Shown: in pieces, positions 35,018 to 44,246 of the stretch
Position numbering within the stretch: position 1 is the stretch's first letter
Layout: each line of letters opens with the position of its first letter
Source: Crocinitomicaceae bacterium
GTDB taxonomy: Bacteria > Bacteroidota > Bacteroidia > Flavobacteriales_D > Crocinitomicaceae
Length of the DNA stretch: 64,000 bases
Assembly: GCA_028689775.1 (NCBI GenBank)
Contig: JAQVCM010000003.1
Coordinates: 62,001-126,000, forward strand
Direction of reading: 5' to 3'
Translations under genes and position numbers: made by a program
Notes under the pieces: generated by a model
What the model was told of the DNA's origin: nothing
Seen by the model: the letters and a program-made list of their open reading frames with translations, nothing else
Database searches by the model: none

Positions 35018-37366
35018 ATGAAAGAACCTTGTTTTCACTGCGGAGATGAAGTGATTGGAAAAGGATACTTTTTAGATGAAAAGATATTCTGTTGCAATGG
35101 CTGTAGAAGTGTTTACCAGTTGTTAAAAGACAATAACCTGGGAGATTTTTACACGTTTGAAACCAATGCAGGTGTAAAGCCATCCAAAGAATCAGAACAT
35201 AAATATGCTTTTTTGGATGTGGATTCGATTCGCCAAAAATTCATTGATTTTGAAGAAGGTGAACTCACGCGTGTAACCCTTTTCTTGCCAGAGATACATT
35301 GTTCTTCCTGTATTTACTTACTCGAAAATTTACCGAAAATTCAAGAAGGTGTAACGGGTTGTCACATCAATTTCTCCAAAAGAGAAGCAGTTATTAGTTT
35401 TTACCATCAGCAATTATCGCTTTCTCAATTGGCTCTGTTTTTAAGTAAAATCGGATATCCACCCAATTTTGGAAACCGAGATCAAAGTGAGAAAAAGATT
35501 GATAAAATCTTCATGTACAAAATGGGGATTGCTGCTTTTGCATTTGGAAGCATCATGCTGTGGAGCGTTCCAGATTACGCCGGAGTAGGCGATACCAATC
35601 CACAGTTTAGAACATTTACGTCGTATTTGTCATTAGCTGTTTCGATCCCAGTACTGTTGTTTTCTGCAAAAGATTATTTTATTTCTGCTTACAAAGCATT
35701 GCGCTATAAAAGTTTGAATTTGGATGTTCCCATTACGTTGGGAATCATTGCACTGTACCTCCAAAGTGTTTACAGCATTTTGATTGGAGACGGCGCTGGA
35801 TACATGGATTCATTTGCTGGTTTTATATTTTTCCTTTTGATTGGAAAATGGTTTCAGAATAAAACCTACAAATCCATGTCTTTCGAACGAGATTATACTG
35901 CGTATTTCCCTGTGGCCATAACCAAAATAAACCAAGGAGTAGAAACAATTGTGGAAATTGAGGACTTGAAAGTGAATGACATCATGCTCATTCGCAACGA
36001 GGAAGTCGTTCCATGCGATAGTATTTTGGTTTCTGAAACTGCAAAAATAGATTACAGTTTTGTAACCGGAGAATCAAAACCCATCTACAAAAAGAAAGGT
36101 GATTTTATTTACGCTGGAGGAAGATTAGTTGGTCAGCGTGTTCAAATGTCTGTTCACAAAGAAAGCAATCGAAGTCATTTGACGCAGATGTGGAATGAAG
36201 TAAAGTCAAACAAGGAGACCATTACGAGGTTTGCTTTTCAGGACAAAGTTTCACAGTATTTTTTAGTAGTCATTTTAATTATTGCCTTATTGGCTTCCAT
36301 CGCTTGGGCATTCATCGATCCTTCTCGCATCACGCACATTGTGGTGGCAATCCTCATCGTCGCGTGTCCGTGCGCCTTGGCTTTGTCTGCACCTTTTACC
36401 TACGGAAATATTATGCGTGTTTTAGGACGTAAAGGGTTGTTTTTGAAAAATACCGCCGTGATTGAAAGGATAAATACAATTACGGATGTCGTATTTGATA
36501 AAACGGGAACCTTGACTTCGAGTTCAGGACTTGAGGTGAAATACCTTGGCGATTCCTTATCAAATGAAGAAAAAGAATGGGTATGTGCGATTTCCAATTC
36601 GTCTACGCATCCCTTGTCAAGAGCGATTGTCAGTTATTTTAAAGATTTAGGTGTTTTTGCTGAATACGAAATCAGTGATTTTGAAGAAGTTTCTGGAAAA
36701 GGGGTTTCTGGAAAAATAAATGGAATTTCTATTCAAATTGGAAGTGCTGCTTTTACAGGTTCTCAGCAAGCTGATGCGAATGAAAGTGCTTCTTACATTC
36801 AGGTGAATGGCAAAACTGGTAAGTTTGTTTTTACGTCACAATTACGTAAACAAATGGATGAAATGATGCAGAGTTTGAATCGGTATTGCATGCATGTTTT
36901 ATCCGGAGATAAAGATAAGGATCGGGAGTTGATGTTGAATATCTTACCCCAAAATAGCAGTTTGATCTTTGAGCAAACACCAAAAGATAAACTCGATTAT
37001 ATTTTAAACTTGAAAGCGCAAGGTAAATATGTAATGATGATTGGAGATGGCTTGAATGATTCTGGAGCACTTGGAGCTGCGCACGTTGGAATTGCAGTTT
37101 CGGAAGATGTTTTCCGTTTTTCGCCTTCCTCAGATGCCATCATTGAAGCTGAAAAGTTGTGGGATTTGAATGGGTTTATGAAAATATCAGCCTATTCAAA
37201 AACAATTCTAAGCGCTTGTTTGGTGTTTTCACTCTCCTACAATGTAGTTGGTTTGAGCTTTGCGATTTCTGGAAATTTAACTCCTTTGGTTGCTGCAATC
37301 TTAATGCCCATCAGTTCGATAACAGTTGTGTTTATTAGTTCATTCATGTCTTATTTGAAAAAATAG
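35018..37366 (+). CDS. ccoI: CcoI/FixI-type copper-transporting P1B ATPase
   Basis: A 782-residue inner-membrane ATPase. An N-terminal cysteine-rich segment (PCFHCG, then FCCNGCRSVYQL at 24-35) typical of CcoI/FixI is followed by a heavy-metal domain with Cys95-x2-Cys98 in HCSSC. Eight membrane helices carry the transport motif ACPCALALS. The P domain has DKTGTLT and the N and hinge regions have HPLSRAI and GDGLNDSGAL. Family members export copper to mature the CuB centre of cbb3 cytochrome oxidase. The cbb3 structural genes and ccoS are not in the window. Cotranscription with hemN without spacing and the upstream FNR-like site support a role in microaerobic respiration. Confidence 0.85.
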   Translation: MKEPCFHCGDEVIGKGYFLDEKIFCCNGCRSVYQLLKDNNLGDFYTFETNAGVKPSKESEHKYAFLDVDSIRQKFIDFEEGELTRVTLFLPEIHCSSCIYLLENLPKIQEGVTGCHINFSKREAVISFYHQQLSLSQLALFLSKIGYPPNFGNRDQSEKKIDKIFMYKMGIAAFAFGSIMLWSVPDYAGVGDTNPQFRTFTSYLSLAVSIPVLLFSAKDYFISAYKALRYKSLNLDVPITLGIIALYLQSVYSILIGDGAGYMDSFAGFIFFLLIGKWFQNKTYKSMSFERDYTAYFPVAITKINQGVETIVEIEDLKVNDIMLIRNEEVVPCDSILVSETAKIDYSFVTGESKPIYKKKGDFIYAGGRLVGQRVQMSVHKESNRSHLTQMWNEVKSNKETITRFAFQDKVSQYFLVVILIIALLASIAWAFIDPSRITHIVVAILIVACPCALALSAPFTYGNIMRVLGRKGLFLKNTAVIERINTITDVVFDKTGTLTSSSGLEVKYLGDSLSNEEKEWVCAISNSSTHPLSRAIVSYFKDLGVFAEYEISDFEEVSGKGVSGKINGISIQIGSAAFTGSQQADANESASYIQVNGKTGKFVFTSQLRKQMDEMMQSLNRYCMHVLSGDKDKDRELMLNILPQNSSLIFEQTPKDKLDYILNLKAQGKYVMMIGDGLNDSGALGAAHVGIAVSEDVFRFSPSSDAIIEAEKLWDLNGFMKISAYSKTILSACLVFSLSYNVVGLSFAISGNLTPLVAAILMPISSITVVFISSFMSYLKK

Positions 37367-37477
37367 TCTTCCGATTTTATAATTTTTGTTAAAATGGTAC
37401 GTTTTATGTAAAAACAGATCAACTAATTCATTTAAAAAGTTTTGTACGCTTTAAAATGAATTTAAAAAACCAAAGTT

Positions 37478-38047
37478 ATGAAAATCAATCCATTGTACCA
37501 TCACACTACAGATCGTATCCAAGAGGAAATGATTTGGGTTGAGCAAGCGAAAATTAATCCTGAAAAGTTTGCTCCTTTGTATAAAAAATATCAAGAATCT
37601 ATCTTTCGGTATGTCCACCAGCGCGTTGATGATACCGAAATGGCTTTGGATGTAACTTCTCAGGTTTTCATGAAAGCCTTAAATAACCTTCATAAATTTG
37701 AGCACCGTGGAGTTCCTTTTGGTTCTTGGTTATTTCGAATTGCGAAAAGTGAGTTGTATCAGTCATTCAGAGATCGTCAGGCTCGAAAAACAGTGAATAT
37801 TGACACCGTGATAATCCAAGACATCTTAGAGGACAAAGAAGACGATGATTTAGAAATTCATAAGAAAAATCTGTTAAAAGCATTGGCAACCTTAAAAGCT
37901 GATACCTTGCGGATTGTGGAAATGCGTTATTTTGAAAAAAGATCATTCAAGGAGATTGGTGAAGTTTTGAAAATCACTGAAAATAATGCAAAGGTTAAAT
38001 GCTTTCGAGCCTTGATCAAATTGAGGATTCATTTCGTGACTGAATAA
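37478..38047 (+). CDS. ECF-type RNA polymerase sigma factor
   Basis: A 189-residue sigma-70 family protein with region 2 (about 25-95: LYKKYQESIFRYVHQRV, then a DVTSQVFMKAL segment and the -10-binding GSWLFRIAKSELYQSFRDRQ part) and region 4 (about 130-185: LKADTLRIVEMRYFEKRSFKEIGEVL, then the helix-turn-helix KITENNAKVKCFRALIKLR). No anti-sigma gene is adjacent, so it may be controlled by expression or by a distant regulator. It follows the copper ATPase by about 110 bases. The next gene encodes a PorG-like outer-membrane protein; ECF control of type IX secretion genes is known in Porphyromonas, but a link here is only suggested by position. Confidence 0.88.
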   Translation: MKINPLYHHTTDRIQEEMIWVEQAKINPEKFAPLYKKYQESIFRYVHQRVDDTEMALDVTSQVFMKALNNLHKFEHRGVPFGSWLFRIAKSELYQSFRDRQARKTVNIDTVIIQDILEDKEDDDLEIHKKNLLKALATLKADTLRIVEMRYFEKRSFKEIGEVLKITENNAKVKCFRALIKLRIHFVTE

Positions 38048-38280
38048 CAGTTAGAGCGATATTACGAAACGTTGAAAGCCTCTTGCGTGCGAGCATAATT
38101 GTAATTTTTTGTAAGCAGAAAATTGAAATTTTTGATTTTAAAAGGTCAAAGTGTTGTCTAAGAGGAAATAATTTCAGTGTTTTTGCAATTATATAACGAA
38201 TATTGCGTGGAAATCTATAAAGTTTTGTAATTTTACACTGTTATTATTTTTTGCAATTCAACGTAACACACCTTATTAAT

Positions 38281-39216
38281 ATGAAACAAATCTTAACCAT
38301 CACTCTTTTCAGCTTTGTACTTACTGGTTTTGGGCAATCTTTCAGCTCGCAGAGAAATTGGTCCAAGAATAAACTTGAACTTGTATTTCAAGCTGGAACA
38401 ACGCAATTTCTTGGAGATCTTGGAGGTCGTAACGAAATAGGAAAAGATTATAGTTTAGCTGATATCAATATTTCCGCAACGAGAAGCAACTTTGGTTTTG
38501 GATTTAGATATCGTTTTCACCCAAACTTTGCAACAACAACGATGTTAAACGTCGGAATGTTGAGAGGAGATGATGCTTTGACGAAAGAACCAATCAGAAA
38601 TGAAAGAAATTTGAGTTTTAGATCTCCAATCGTAAATTTAAATCAACGTTTTGAATGGATTATATACTCTAACGAGGAAATCAAAAGAAGAATTAAAGGA
38701 AACGGTATCGCAGTAGTTAGACAGAAAGGAGATCAGTTGTATGTTTTTTCTGGAATTGGAGTAGCGTATTTCAATCCACAAGCAAGATACAACGACAAAT
38801 GGGTTAACTTAAGACCACTTCGTACGGAAGGACAAGGTCTAGAAGATGGCCCTAAGAAATACATGCCAGTTACAGCAACAATACCTTTTGGTCTTGGTTT
38901 TAGGATGGGAATTTCGAGCATGTGGAGAGTTGGTTTAGAAGCAAGTTATATTAAAACCTTCAGCGATTACATTGATGATGTGAGTGGTACATATTATGAT
39001 GCTACGAAGTTGGCAGGAGAGATTTCTCCAACGTCAGCAGCGTTAAGTAACCGTGCAGTAAATAACCCAAGTTGGTTCTCTAAAGGAGAACAAAGAGGAG
39101 ATAAAACAGATAAAGATGCTTATTTCTTTTTAAATGTGACGTTAACGAGAAACATCACGTACGTCAATAACAAAGGCAAATACAAAATGAATAGAGTTTC
39201 AAGATCTAAATTCTAA
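38281..39216 (+). CDS. PorG-like outer-membrane protein (DUF6089 family)
   Basis: A 311-residue exported protein. I start at the ATG at 38281, which gives a clean signal peptide ([20 protein letters not shown]); the frame opens ten codons earlier without one. The mature part begins [18 protein letters not shown], the conserved opening of the DUF6089/PorG family, and continues as alternating barrel strands ([29 protein letters not shown]). It ends in a basic tail. PorG is an outer-membrane component of the type IX secretion apparatus, but family paralogues exist, so PorG identity is probable rather than proven. It would serve the export of the two sorting-domain proteins in this window. Confidence 0.65.
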   Translation: MKQILTITLFSFVLTGFGQSFSSQRNWSKNKLELVFQAGTTQFLGDLGGRNEIGKDYSLADINISATRSNFGFGFRYRFHPNFATTTMLNVGMLRGDDALTKEPIRNERNLSFRSPIVNLNQRFEWIIYSNEEIKRRIKGNGIAVVRQKGDQLYVFSGIGVAYFNPQARYNDKWVNLRPLRTEGQGLEDGPKKYMPVTATIPFGLGFRMGISSMWRVGLEASYIKTFSDYIDDVSGTYYDATKLAGEISPTSAALSNRAVNNPSWFSKGEQRGDKTDKDAYFFLNVTLTRNITYVNNKGKYKMNRVSRSKF

Positions 39217-39243
39217 TCATTTAGTTTACAATCATAATTTTAG

Positions 39244-39273
39244 AGCGAGGAATATTTATTCCTCGCTTTTTTG
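39244..39273 (+). terminator. Terminator after the PorG-like gene
   Basis: AGCGAGGAAT (39244-39253) pairs with ATTCCTCGCT (39258-39267) over a 4-base loop and is followed by Ts. Confidence 0.85.
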
Positions 39274-39277
39274 TTTC

Positions 39278-39285
39278 TATCTTTG
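39278..39285 (+). promoter_or_regulatory. Predicted -7 box TATCTTTG for pyrD
   Basis: Exact TAnnTTTG match, 19 bases before the pyrD ATG and only a few bases after the preceding terminator. Confidence 0.55.
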
Positions 39286-39304
39286 CGCCAAAAAACAAAG
39301 CAAC

Positions 39305-40342
39305 ATGTACTCCATTATCCGTTATTTCCTCTTTTTATTTGATCCTGAAAAAGTTCATTATTTTACGGCGAAAGCAATTCGAAATACTTTGAAAATTCCA
39401 GGAATGAAATCCCTTTGGAGAAAGATGTTCTGCGTGGATGATAAACGATTGGAAAAAGAAGTTTTTGGAATTAAATTTAAAAATCCAGTTGGTTTGGGCG
39501 CTGGATTTGATAAAGATGCTAAAATGTTCAAAGATTTGGATTACTGCGGATTCGGTTTCATCGAAATCGGAACGGTAACGCCAGTTGGTCAACCCGGAAA
39601 TGATAAACCAAGACTTTTTAGACTTCCTGAAGACAAAGCAATCATTAACCGAATGGGTTTCAACAACGAAGGAGTTGTGGCTGCTGCTGAAAGATTGAGA
39701 GGTAAAAGCGATCAAATCATTATCGGTGGAAACATTGGAAAAAATAAGGTAACCGCAAACGAAGATGCACTCAGCGATTATTTAATTTGTTTTGAAGCAT
39801 TGTATGAAGTGGTAGATTATTTTGTTGTCAATGTTTCTTCACCAAATACACCAAACTTAAGAGCATTGCAGGAGAAAGAGCCTTTGATGGATTTACTGAG
39901 CGCCTTGATGAAGGAAAATGATTTAAAACCAAAGCAGAAACCAATCCTCTTGAAAATTGCACCCGATTTAACGAACGAACAATTGGATGATATCATTGAA
40001 ATTGTTCAAACAACAAAAATTCACGGAGTAATTGCAACCAATACTACAATTTCTCGTGAAAACTTAAAAACAGATGCTTCAAAAGTTGAACAAATTGGTA
40101 TGGGCGGACTTTCTGGTTTACCTGTTCGAGAACGTTCGACAGAAGTAATTCGTTACCTTTCCCAAAAATCCAACAAAGCATTTCCAATCATTGGAATTGG
40201 TGGAATTCATTCTGCACAAGATGCTTTAGACAAATTAGATGCTGGCGCAGATTTGATACAATTGTACACTGGATTTATTTACGAAGGTCCGAAATTGATT
40301 CAAGAAATCAACAAAGCAATCTTAAAGAAAAACAAGATTTAA
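39305..40342 (+). CDS. pyrD: Dihydroorotate dehydrogenase (quinone), class 2
   Basis: A 345-residue FMN enzyme that oxidises dihydroorotate to orotate in pyrimidine synthesis and passes electrons to quinone. The N-terminal helices ([23 protein letters not shown] by composition) mark the membrane-associated class 2 form. The barrel shows [12 protein letters not shown], the [14 protein letters not shown] segment, [20 protein letters not shown] with the class 2 catalytic Ser, and [11 protein letters not shown] near the FMN phosphate site. Length is normal. It has its own promoter box and is followed after 50 bases by the HMG-CoA lyase gene, with which it may be cotranscribed. Confidence 0.95.
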   Translation: MYSIIRYFLFLFDPEKVHYFTAKAIRNTLKIPGMKSLWRKMFCVDDKRLEKEVFGIKFKNPVGLGAGFDKDAKMFKDLDYCGFGFIEIGTVTPVGQPGNDKPRLFRLPEDKAIINRMGFNNEGVVAAAERLRGKSDQIIIGGNIGKNKVTANEDALSDYLICFEALYEVVDYFVVNVSSPNTPNLRALQEKEPLMDLLSALMKENDLKPKQKPILLKIAPDLTNEQLDDIIEIVQTTKIHGVIATNTTISRENLKTDASKVEQIGMGGLSGLPVRERSTEVIRYLSQKSNKAFPIIGIGGIHSAQDALDKLDAGADLIQLYTGFIYEGPKLIQEINKAILKKNKI

Positions 40343-40392
40343 AAATTCTTAAAAAACTCAGTCTCTTCCGCTAATAATCGTATTTTTACAGC

Positions 40393-41247
40393 ATGAATCA
40401 CGTGAAAATAATCGAGTGTCCAAGAGACGCAATGCAGGGAATTGAAACATTTATTCCTACAGAAACCAAAGTCAATTATTTGAATCAGTTGCTTCACTGC
40501 AATTTTGATACGCTTGATTTTGGAAGTTTTGTTTCTCCAAAAACAATTCCGCAACTAAGAGATACGGATAAAGTGTACGATGGCTTGGATCTTTCAAATT
40601 CCAAAACAAAGTTATTGGCAATTATCGCCAATGAAAGAGGAGCGGAGCAAGCAGTTAATTTCGAACAAATCAATTATTTAGGATATCCGTTCTCTATTTC
40701 AGAGACCTTTCAATTACGCAATACAAACGCGACGATTGAAGAATCTTGGAACAAATTAGAAAAAATTCAAAATTTAACAGTCAAACACAATAAGTCTTTG
40801 GTCGTTTATCTATCCATGGGTTTTGGAAATCCGTATGGTGATGAATGGAATTCAGATATCGTGATGAAATGGTCTGAACGCTTACACAAAGAATTAGGAA
40901 TTAACATTCTTGCACTTTCAGATACCATCGGTTGCGCAACGCCTGAAGTAGTTTCTTCATTGTTTGCCGATTTAATTCCTGCCTTGCATGAAGTTGAGTT
41001 TGGCGCACACATGCACACCACGCCTGATAAAGTTTCAGCCCTTTTACAAGCAGCACATGCAAGTGGTTGCATTCGCTTTGATGGTGCAATAAAAGGTTTT
41101 GGAGGTTGCCCAATGGCAGTTGATAAATTAACTGGAAACATGCCGACTGAAGTAATGTTGGATTGGTTTGAGAAAAATAAAATTAGAACAGGAATTGATA
41201 AAAGTCAATTTCAAAAAGGATACGAAATGAGTAGCGAGGTTTTTTAA
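40393..41247 (+). CDS. Hydroxymethylglutaryl-CoA lyase
   Basis: A 284-residue TIM-barrel enzyme of the DRE-TIM family that splits HMG-CoA into acetyl-CoA and acetoacetate, the last step of leucine breakdown. The N-terminal catalytic motif is ECPRDAMQG (the family has PRDGLQ), FGSFVSPK follows, the metal-binding histidines are in GAHMHTTPDK, and the signature loop with catalytic Cys reads GFGGCPMAVDKLTGNMPTE. The replacement of Gly-Leu by Ala-Met in the first motif is common in Bacteroidota as I recall. No other leucine-degradation gene is adjacent. Confidence 0.9.
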   Translation: MNHVKIIECPRDAMQGIETFIPTETKVNYLNQLLHCNFDTLDFGSFVSPKTIPQLRDTDKVYDGLDLSNSKTKLLAIIANERGAEQAVNFEQINYLGYPFSISETFQLRNTNATIEESWNKLEKIQNLTVKHNKSLVVYLSMGFGNPYGDEWNSDIVMKWSERLHKELGINILALSDTIGCATPEVVSSLFADLIPALHEVEFGAHMHTTPDKVSALLQAAHASGCIRFDGAIKGFGGCPMAVDKLTGNMPTEVMLDWFEKNKIRTGIDKSQFQKGYEMSSEVF

Positions 41248-41294
41248 TTTTATGCGCTCTTATTAAGCAATTCTCAACACATTTTAAAATTTAC

Positions 41295-41930
41295 ATGATG
41301 AAATACACCATTCTTTTTTTAGCCTCGTTTATTCTGTTTTCGTGTAAAACAGATCCGAAGAAAGTAGATGATAATTCTGAAAAAACAGAGGAAGTGATTG
41401 TTCCTGAAAATAAAGATAAAAACATTGAAATCCTTTTTGATGAAACTGCATTTTCAGATGCGAAAATTCCTGGATTGTTGAAAGAATTGAATATCTGTAA
41501 GGAAGAACAAAAGAATTTAAACAATGCTTCTGATCCTGCTTGTGATCCAAAATTTTTCCATTTTGAAACGTATGCGGACGGTGTTGCACTAGAAAATGCT
41601 TTCATTGTTGTTATTCGAGCAGGTGTGCACGATTGGCCCGTTCGTAGAACTTTAGTCTACACCAGAGAAAATGGAAATTTAGTTTTGGTGAATACCTTTG
41701 TTGGTAATTTGGTCGGAAAAAAGAATTCTCCTTCTGGTAAAAGTGATTTGGTGATGCAATTCTTTGATGAATATGAAAACCGCTTGGAATGTATTTATAA
41801 ATGGAAGGAAGGTCGTTACCAATACAACGCTGTTTCTCGAATTGAAGGAAGCAAGATTAGAAAAGAACTTCAAGATTCAATGAATGTTGAAATCTACAAA
41901 GTGTTGAAAGATAATAAATTGGATTACTAA
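41295..41930 (+). CDS. Lipoprotein of unknown function
   Basis: A 211-residue lipoprotein with a short signal ending in LFSC, so the lipidated Cys lies near residue 17. A charged Lys/Asp/Glu linker (about 18-45) leads to a compact domain of about 160 residues with many strands (FHFETYADGVALENAFIVVI, RRTLVYTRENGNLVLVNTF). Two cysteines near residues 75 and 85 could form a disulfide. No family is recognised. Two ATGs in tandem (41295 and 41298) are equally good starts. It is convergent with the T9SS protein gene; no strong terminator hairpin is seen between them. Confidence 0.7.
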   Translation: MMKYTILFLASFILFSCKTDPKKVDDNSEKTEEVIVPENKDKNIEILFDETAFSDAKIPGLLKELNICKEEQKNLNNASDPACDPKFFHFETYADGVALENAFIVVIRAGVHDWPVRRTLVYTRENGNLVLVNTFVGNLVGKKNSPSGKSDLVMQFFDEYENRLECIYKWKEGRYQYNAVSRIEGSKIRKELQDSMNVEIYKVLKDNKLDY

Positions 41931-41975
41931 TTCAAACAAACAATTTGAACTAGTAATCCAAAATTTACGATTTTT

Positions 41976-42779
41976 TTATTTCTTAATGAATTTCTGAGTC
42001 GTATAGTGTTTGTTTACATGCAATCGAATGAAGTAAACTCCTTCTTGCAATAAACTTACGTCTACTTGTTGCGTATTTTCCAAACTTGATTTTTGAATAA
42101 CTTTTCCGTCTGTAGAAACAATTTGGTAATCAGTTACCATTTGCTCACTTGAAATATTCAAATACTGACTCGTTGGATTTGGACTAATTTGAACAGAAGC
42201 GATCGTTGGTTTTGAAACACTTAAAGGATCATCTTTTCGAACAACGATATCATCCAAGTACAAAGCATAACCATCGTTAGTAGTGTTTACAAACGCGATA
42301 AAAACAGCTTGTCCGTTGAAAGCAGAATCTAATACAAATTCACGATCGATCCAATACGGTGTTTCTTGAACAACAAGTGCAATTGTATCTTGAAAATCTG
42401 TAATGAGATTCCCGGTAGAAATTAAAATCTTGTAGTTGTCCGGATAAGATGGATCAAAAGATTTTGCTTTGAATTTCAAGTAATTTCCATACGCTCCTAA
42501 AGTAAGTTGAGGAGTAATCAACCATTTATTCGCCTGACCAATTGGATTATAATAGGAAGTAGAACTGATGGTCTTGTTACTTGTATCTGCTGGATCTGGT
42601 TTTACAATCCAAGCAGTGGTATATTCACTTACAGCTGCATTTGGAATTTGTTGGTCTACATCTATAAATTCCCAATTTGTAGGAACTCCACTTTGGAAAT
42701 TTTCATTTAAAATTTCTGTTTGAGAGAAGGTAATACTTGCAAAAGCAAGTGTAAAAACGGCAATCAATTTTTTTTGCAT
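41976..42779 (-). CDS. T9SS-exported protein with choice-of-anchor J domain and type A sorting tail
   Basis: A 267-residue secreted protein. The signal peptide (about 1-19) is followed by a cleaved-adhesin/choice-of-anchor J domain (about 20-185), recognised by LNENFQSGVPTNWEFIDVD, an NKWLITPQLTL strand and YALYLDDIVVRK. The C-terminal 75 residues are a type A (Por) sorting domain: ISPNPTSQYLNIS, a VSTDGKVIQ turn, LQEGVYFIRL and the basic end TTQKFIKK. It is thus secreted through the type IX system and attached to or released from the surface. Its binding target is unknown. The TATCTTTG promoter box lies directly in front of the ATG, predicting a leaderless mRNA. Confidence 0.88.
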   Translation of the reverse strand: MQKKLIAVFTLAFASITFSQTEILNENFQSGVPTNWEFIDVDQQIPNAAVSEYTTAWIVKPDPADTSNKTISSTSYYNPIGQANKWLITPQLTLGAYGNYLKFKAKSFDPSYPDNYKILISTGNLITDFQDTIALVVQETPYWIDREFVLDSAFNGQAVFIAFVNTTNDGYALYLDDIVVRKDDPLSVSKPTIASVQISPNPTSQYLNISSEQMVTDYQIVSTDGKVIQKSSLENTQQVDVSLLQEGVYFIRLHVNKHYTTQKFIKK

Positions 42780-42783
42780 GCTA

Positions 42784-42791
42784 CAAAGATA
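42784..42791 (-). promoter_or_regulatory. Predicted -7 box TATCTTTG for the T9SS protein gene
   Basis: Exact TAnnTTTG match on the minus strand, only 4 bases from the ATG, so transcription should start at or next to the start codon. Confidence 0.55.
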
Positions 42792-42833
42792 ATAGAATTG
42801 AATAATTTTAAAAGGTGTAAATCAAATAGATAT

Positions 42834-43382
42834 TTACTTGCGGATAATTTCCACTGAATAATCTACCCCAATTTTAATGATTTGTGAAACAGCAGTGTTC
42901 TTTTCAGTCAAGCGCTCCATGACAATTGCATCAACACCTTCTTTGAGTTTTTGATTTACATCGTCAAAACACGTTGGATTTGCTTCTCCGGAAATGTTTG
43001 CAGAAGTAGAAACCAATGGTCGACGCATGGCACGAATTAATTTTAAGCAACTTGGATCTTTTGTTACCCGAATACCAACTGAGCCATCAGCAGCCAAAAT
43101 GGAAGGAGCGAGTCTTTTTGCGTCTGGATAAATGACAGTCAGTGGTTTATCTGCAAAGTCAACCAAATCATAGCACACATCTGGAAAATCAGGAATGTGT
43201 TTTTCAATCATTTGAAATCCATCTACCAAAATGATGAAGCTTTTGTCATCTGGTCTATTTTTTAATGCCATCAATTTCTGACAAGCACTTTCATTGGTAG
43301 CATCGCAGCCTAAAGCCCAAATGGTATCAGAAGGATATAAAATAATTCCGCCTTCTTTTAATGTTTCAATGATGTGTTCCAT
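42834..43382 (-). CDS. tsaC: L-threonylcarbamoyladenylate synthase
   Basis: A 182-residue YrdC/Sua5-domain enzyme that makes threonylcarbamoyl-AMP from threonine, bicarbonate and ATP for the t6A37 modification of ANN-decoding tRNAs. The signature IILYPSDTIWALGCDA is near the N-terminus, followed by LMALKNRPDDKSFIILV and the C-terminal STSANISGE segment. It is the short form without the Sua5 extension. It begins 6 bases after the trmD stop, so two tRNA-modification genes share one transcript. Confidence 0.9.
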   Translation of the reverse strand: MEHIIETLKEGGIILYPSDTIWALGCDATNESACQKLMALKNRPDDKSFIILVDGFQMIEKHIPDFPDVCYDLVDFADKPLTVIYPDAKRLAPSILAADGSVGIRVTKDPSCLKLIRAMRRPLVSTSANISGEANPTCFDDVNQKLKEGVDAIVMERLTEKNTAVSQIIKIGVDYSVEIIRK

Positions 43383-43388
43383 GTTTTT

Positions 43389-44066
43389 TTATTCGTTTAG
43401 AAGATCTGGTCTTCTTAATTTTGTTCGTTCTAAAGCTTGTTCTTCGCGGTATTGCTCAATCTTGTTAAAATCACCAGATAGCAATACTTCCGGGACTTTC
43501 ATTCCTTTAAATTCTGGAGGTCGAGTATAGACTGGAGGAGAAAGTAAGCTGTCTTGAAAACTATCTGTCAAGGCTGAAGTTTCATCATTTAGTACACCAG
43601 GTAATAACCGAACAATACTGTCTGTTAGCACTGCTGCTGCTAATTCTCCACCAGAAAGAACGTAGGAACCAATGGAAATTTCTTTGGTAATATACATTTC
43701 TCTCACCCGTTCATCGACACCTTTATAATGTCCAGCAAGAATCATGATGTTCTTGAGCAGTGAATATTGATTGCAATGGGTTTGCTCCAAAATCTCACCG
43801 TCGGGTGTCATGTAGATAATTTCATCGTACTCTCTTTGAGATTTCAATTCTTCAATCAAAGCAGCAATGGGCTCAATGCTCATCACCATTCCCGCTCCAC
43901 CACCGTATTGGTAGTCGTCTACGTTTTTATGTTTGTTGGTTGAATAATCGCGAATGTTGTGAAAGTGAATTTCAACCAAGTTTTTTTCTTGCGCTCGTTT
44001 CATAATAGAAGCCGCAAATGGACTTTCTAAAAGTTCAGGCAAGATGGTGAGAATGTCAATGCGCAT
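43389..44066 (-). CDS. trmD: tRNA (guanine37-N1)-methyltransferase
   Basis: A 225-residue SPOUT methyltransferase that puts m1G at position 37 of tRNAs reading CNN and some other codons. The N-terminus [13 protein letters not shown] is typical, the knot region has GGGAGMVM, the [12 protein letters not shown] motif and [14 protein letters not shown], and the C-terminal domain ends with the [22 protein letters not shown] segment. I start at the ATG at 44066 because a TATTTTTG box (44074-44081) covers the more distal ATG at 44084. It leads a transcript with tsaC. The usual partners rpsP, rimM and rplS are not adjacent; rplS lies 7 kb away. Confidence 0.93.
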   Translation of the reverse strand: MRIDILTILPELLESPFAASIMKRAQEKNLVEIHFHNIRDYSTNKHKNVDDYQYGGGAGMVMSIEPIAALIEELKSQREYDEIIYMTPDGEILEQTHCNQYSLLKNIMILAGHYKGVDERVREMYITKEISIGSYVLSGGELAAAVLTDSIVRLLPGVLNDETSALTDSFQDSLLSPPVYTRPPEFKGMKVPEVLLSGDFNKIEQYREEQALERTKLRRPDLLNE

Positions 44067-44073
44067 CATCCTA

Positions 44074-44081
44074 CAAAAATA
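44074..44081 (-). promoter_or_regulatory. Predicted -7 box TATTTTTG for trmD-tsaC
   Basis: Exact TAnnTTTG match on the minus strand, 5 to 8 bases before the candidate ATGs at 44069 and 44066. Confidence 0.5.
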
Positions 44082-44200
44082 CATCTTTACATTGATTAAT
44101 GCTTGTTTATTGGGAATGTATTTCCGTTTTAAAAAGCATTTAAACGGTATTTAAATTGCAATAAATCGAGATTTTAGCAACATGCATTCATCGGTTTCCT

Positions 44201-44208
44201 TAATTTTG
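44201..44208 (+). promoter_or_regulatory. Predicted -7 box TAATTTTG for the UbiA-like gene
   Basis: Exact TAnnTTTG match about 39 bases before the ATG at 44247. Confidence 0.45.
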
Positions 44209-44246
44209 TGACATTGAAATGAAAACAAAATCTATTTTCTTTTTCT

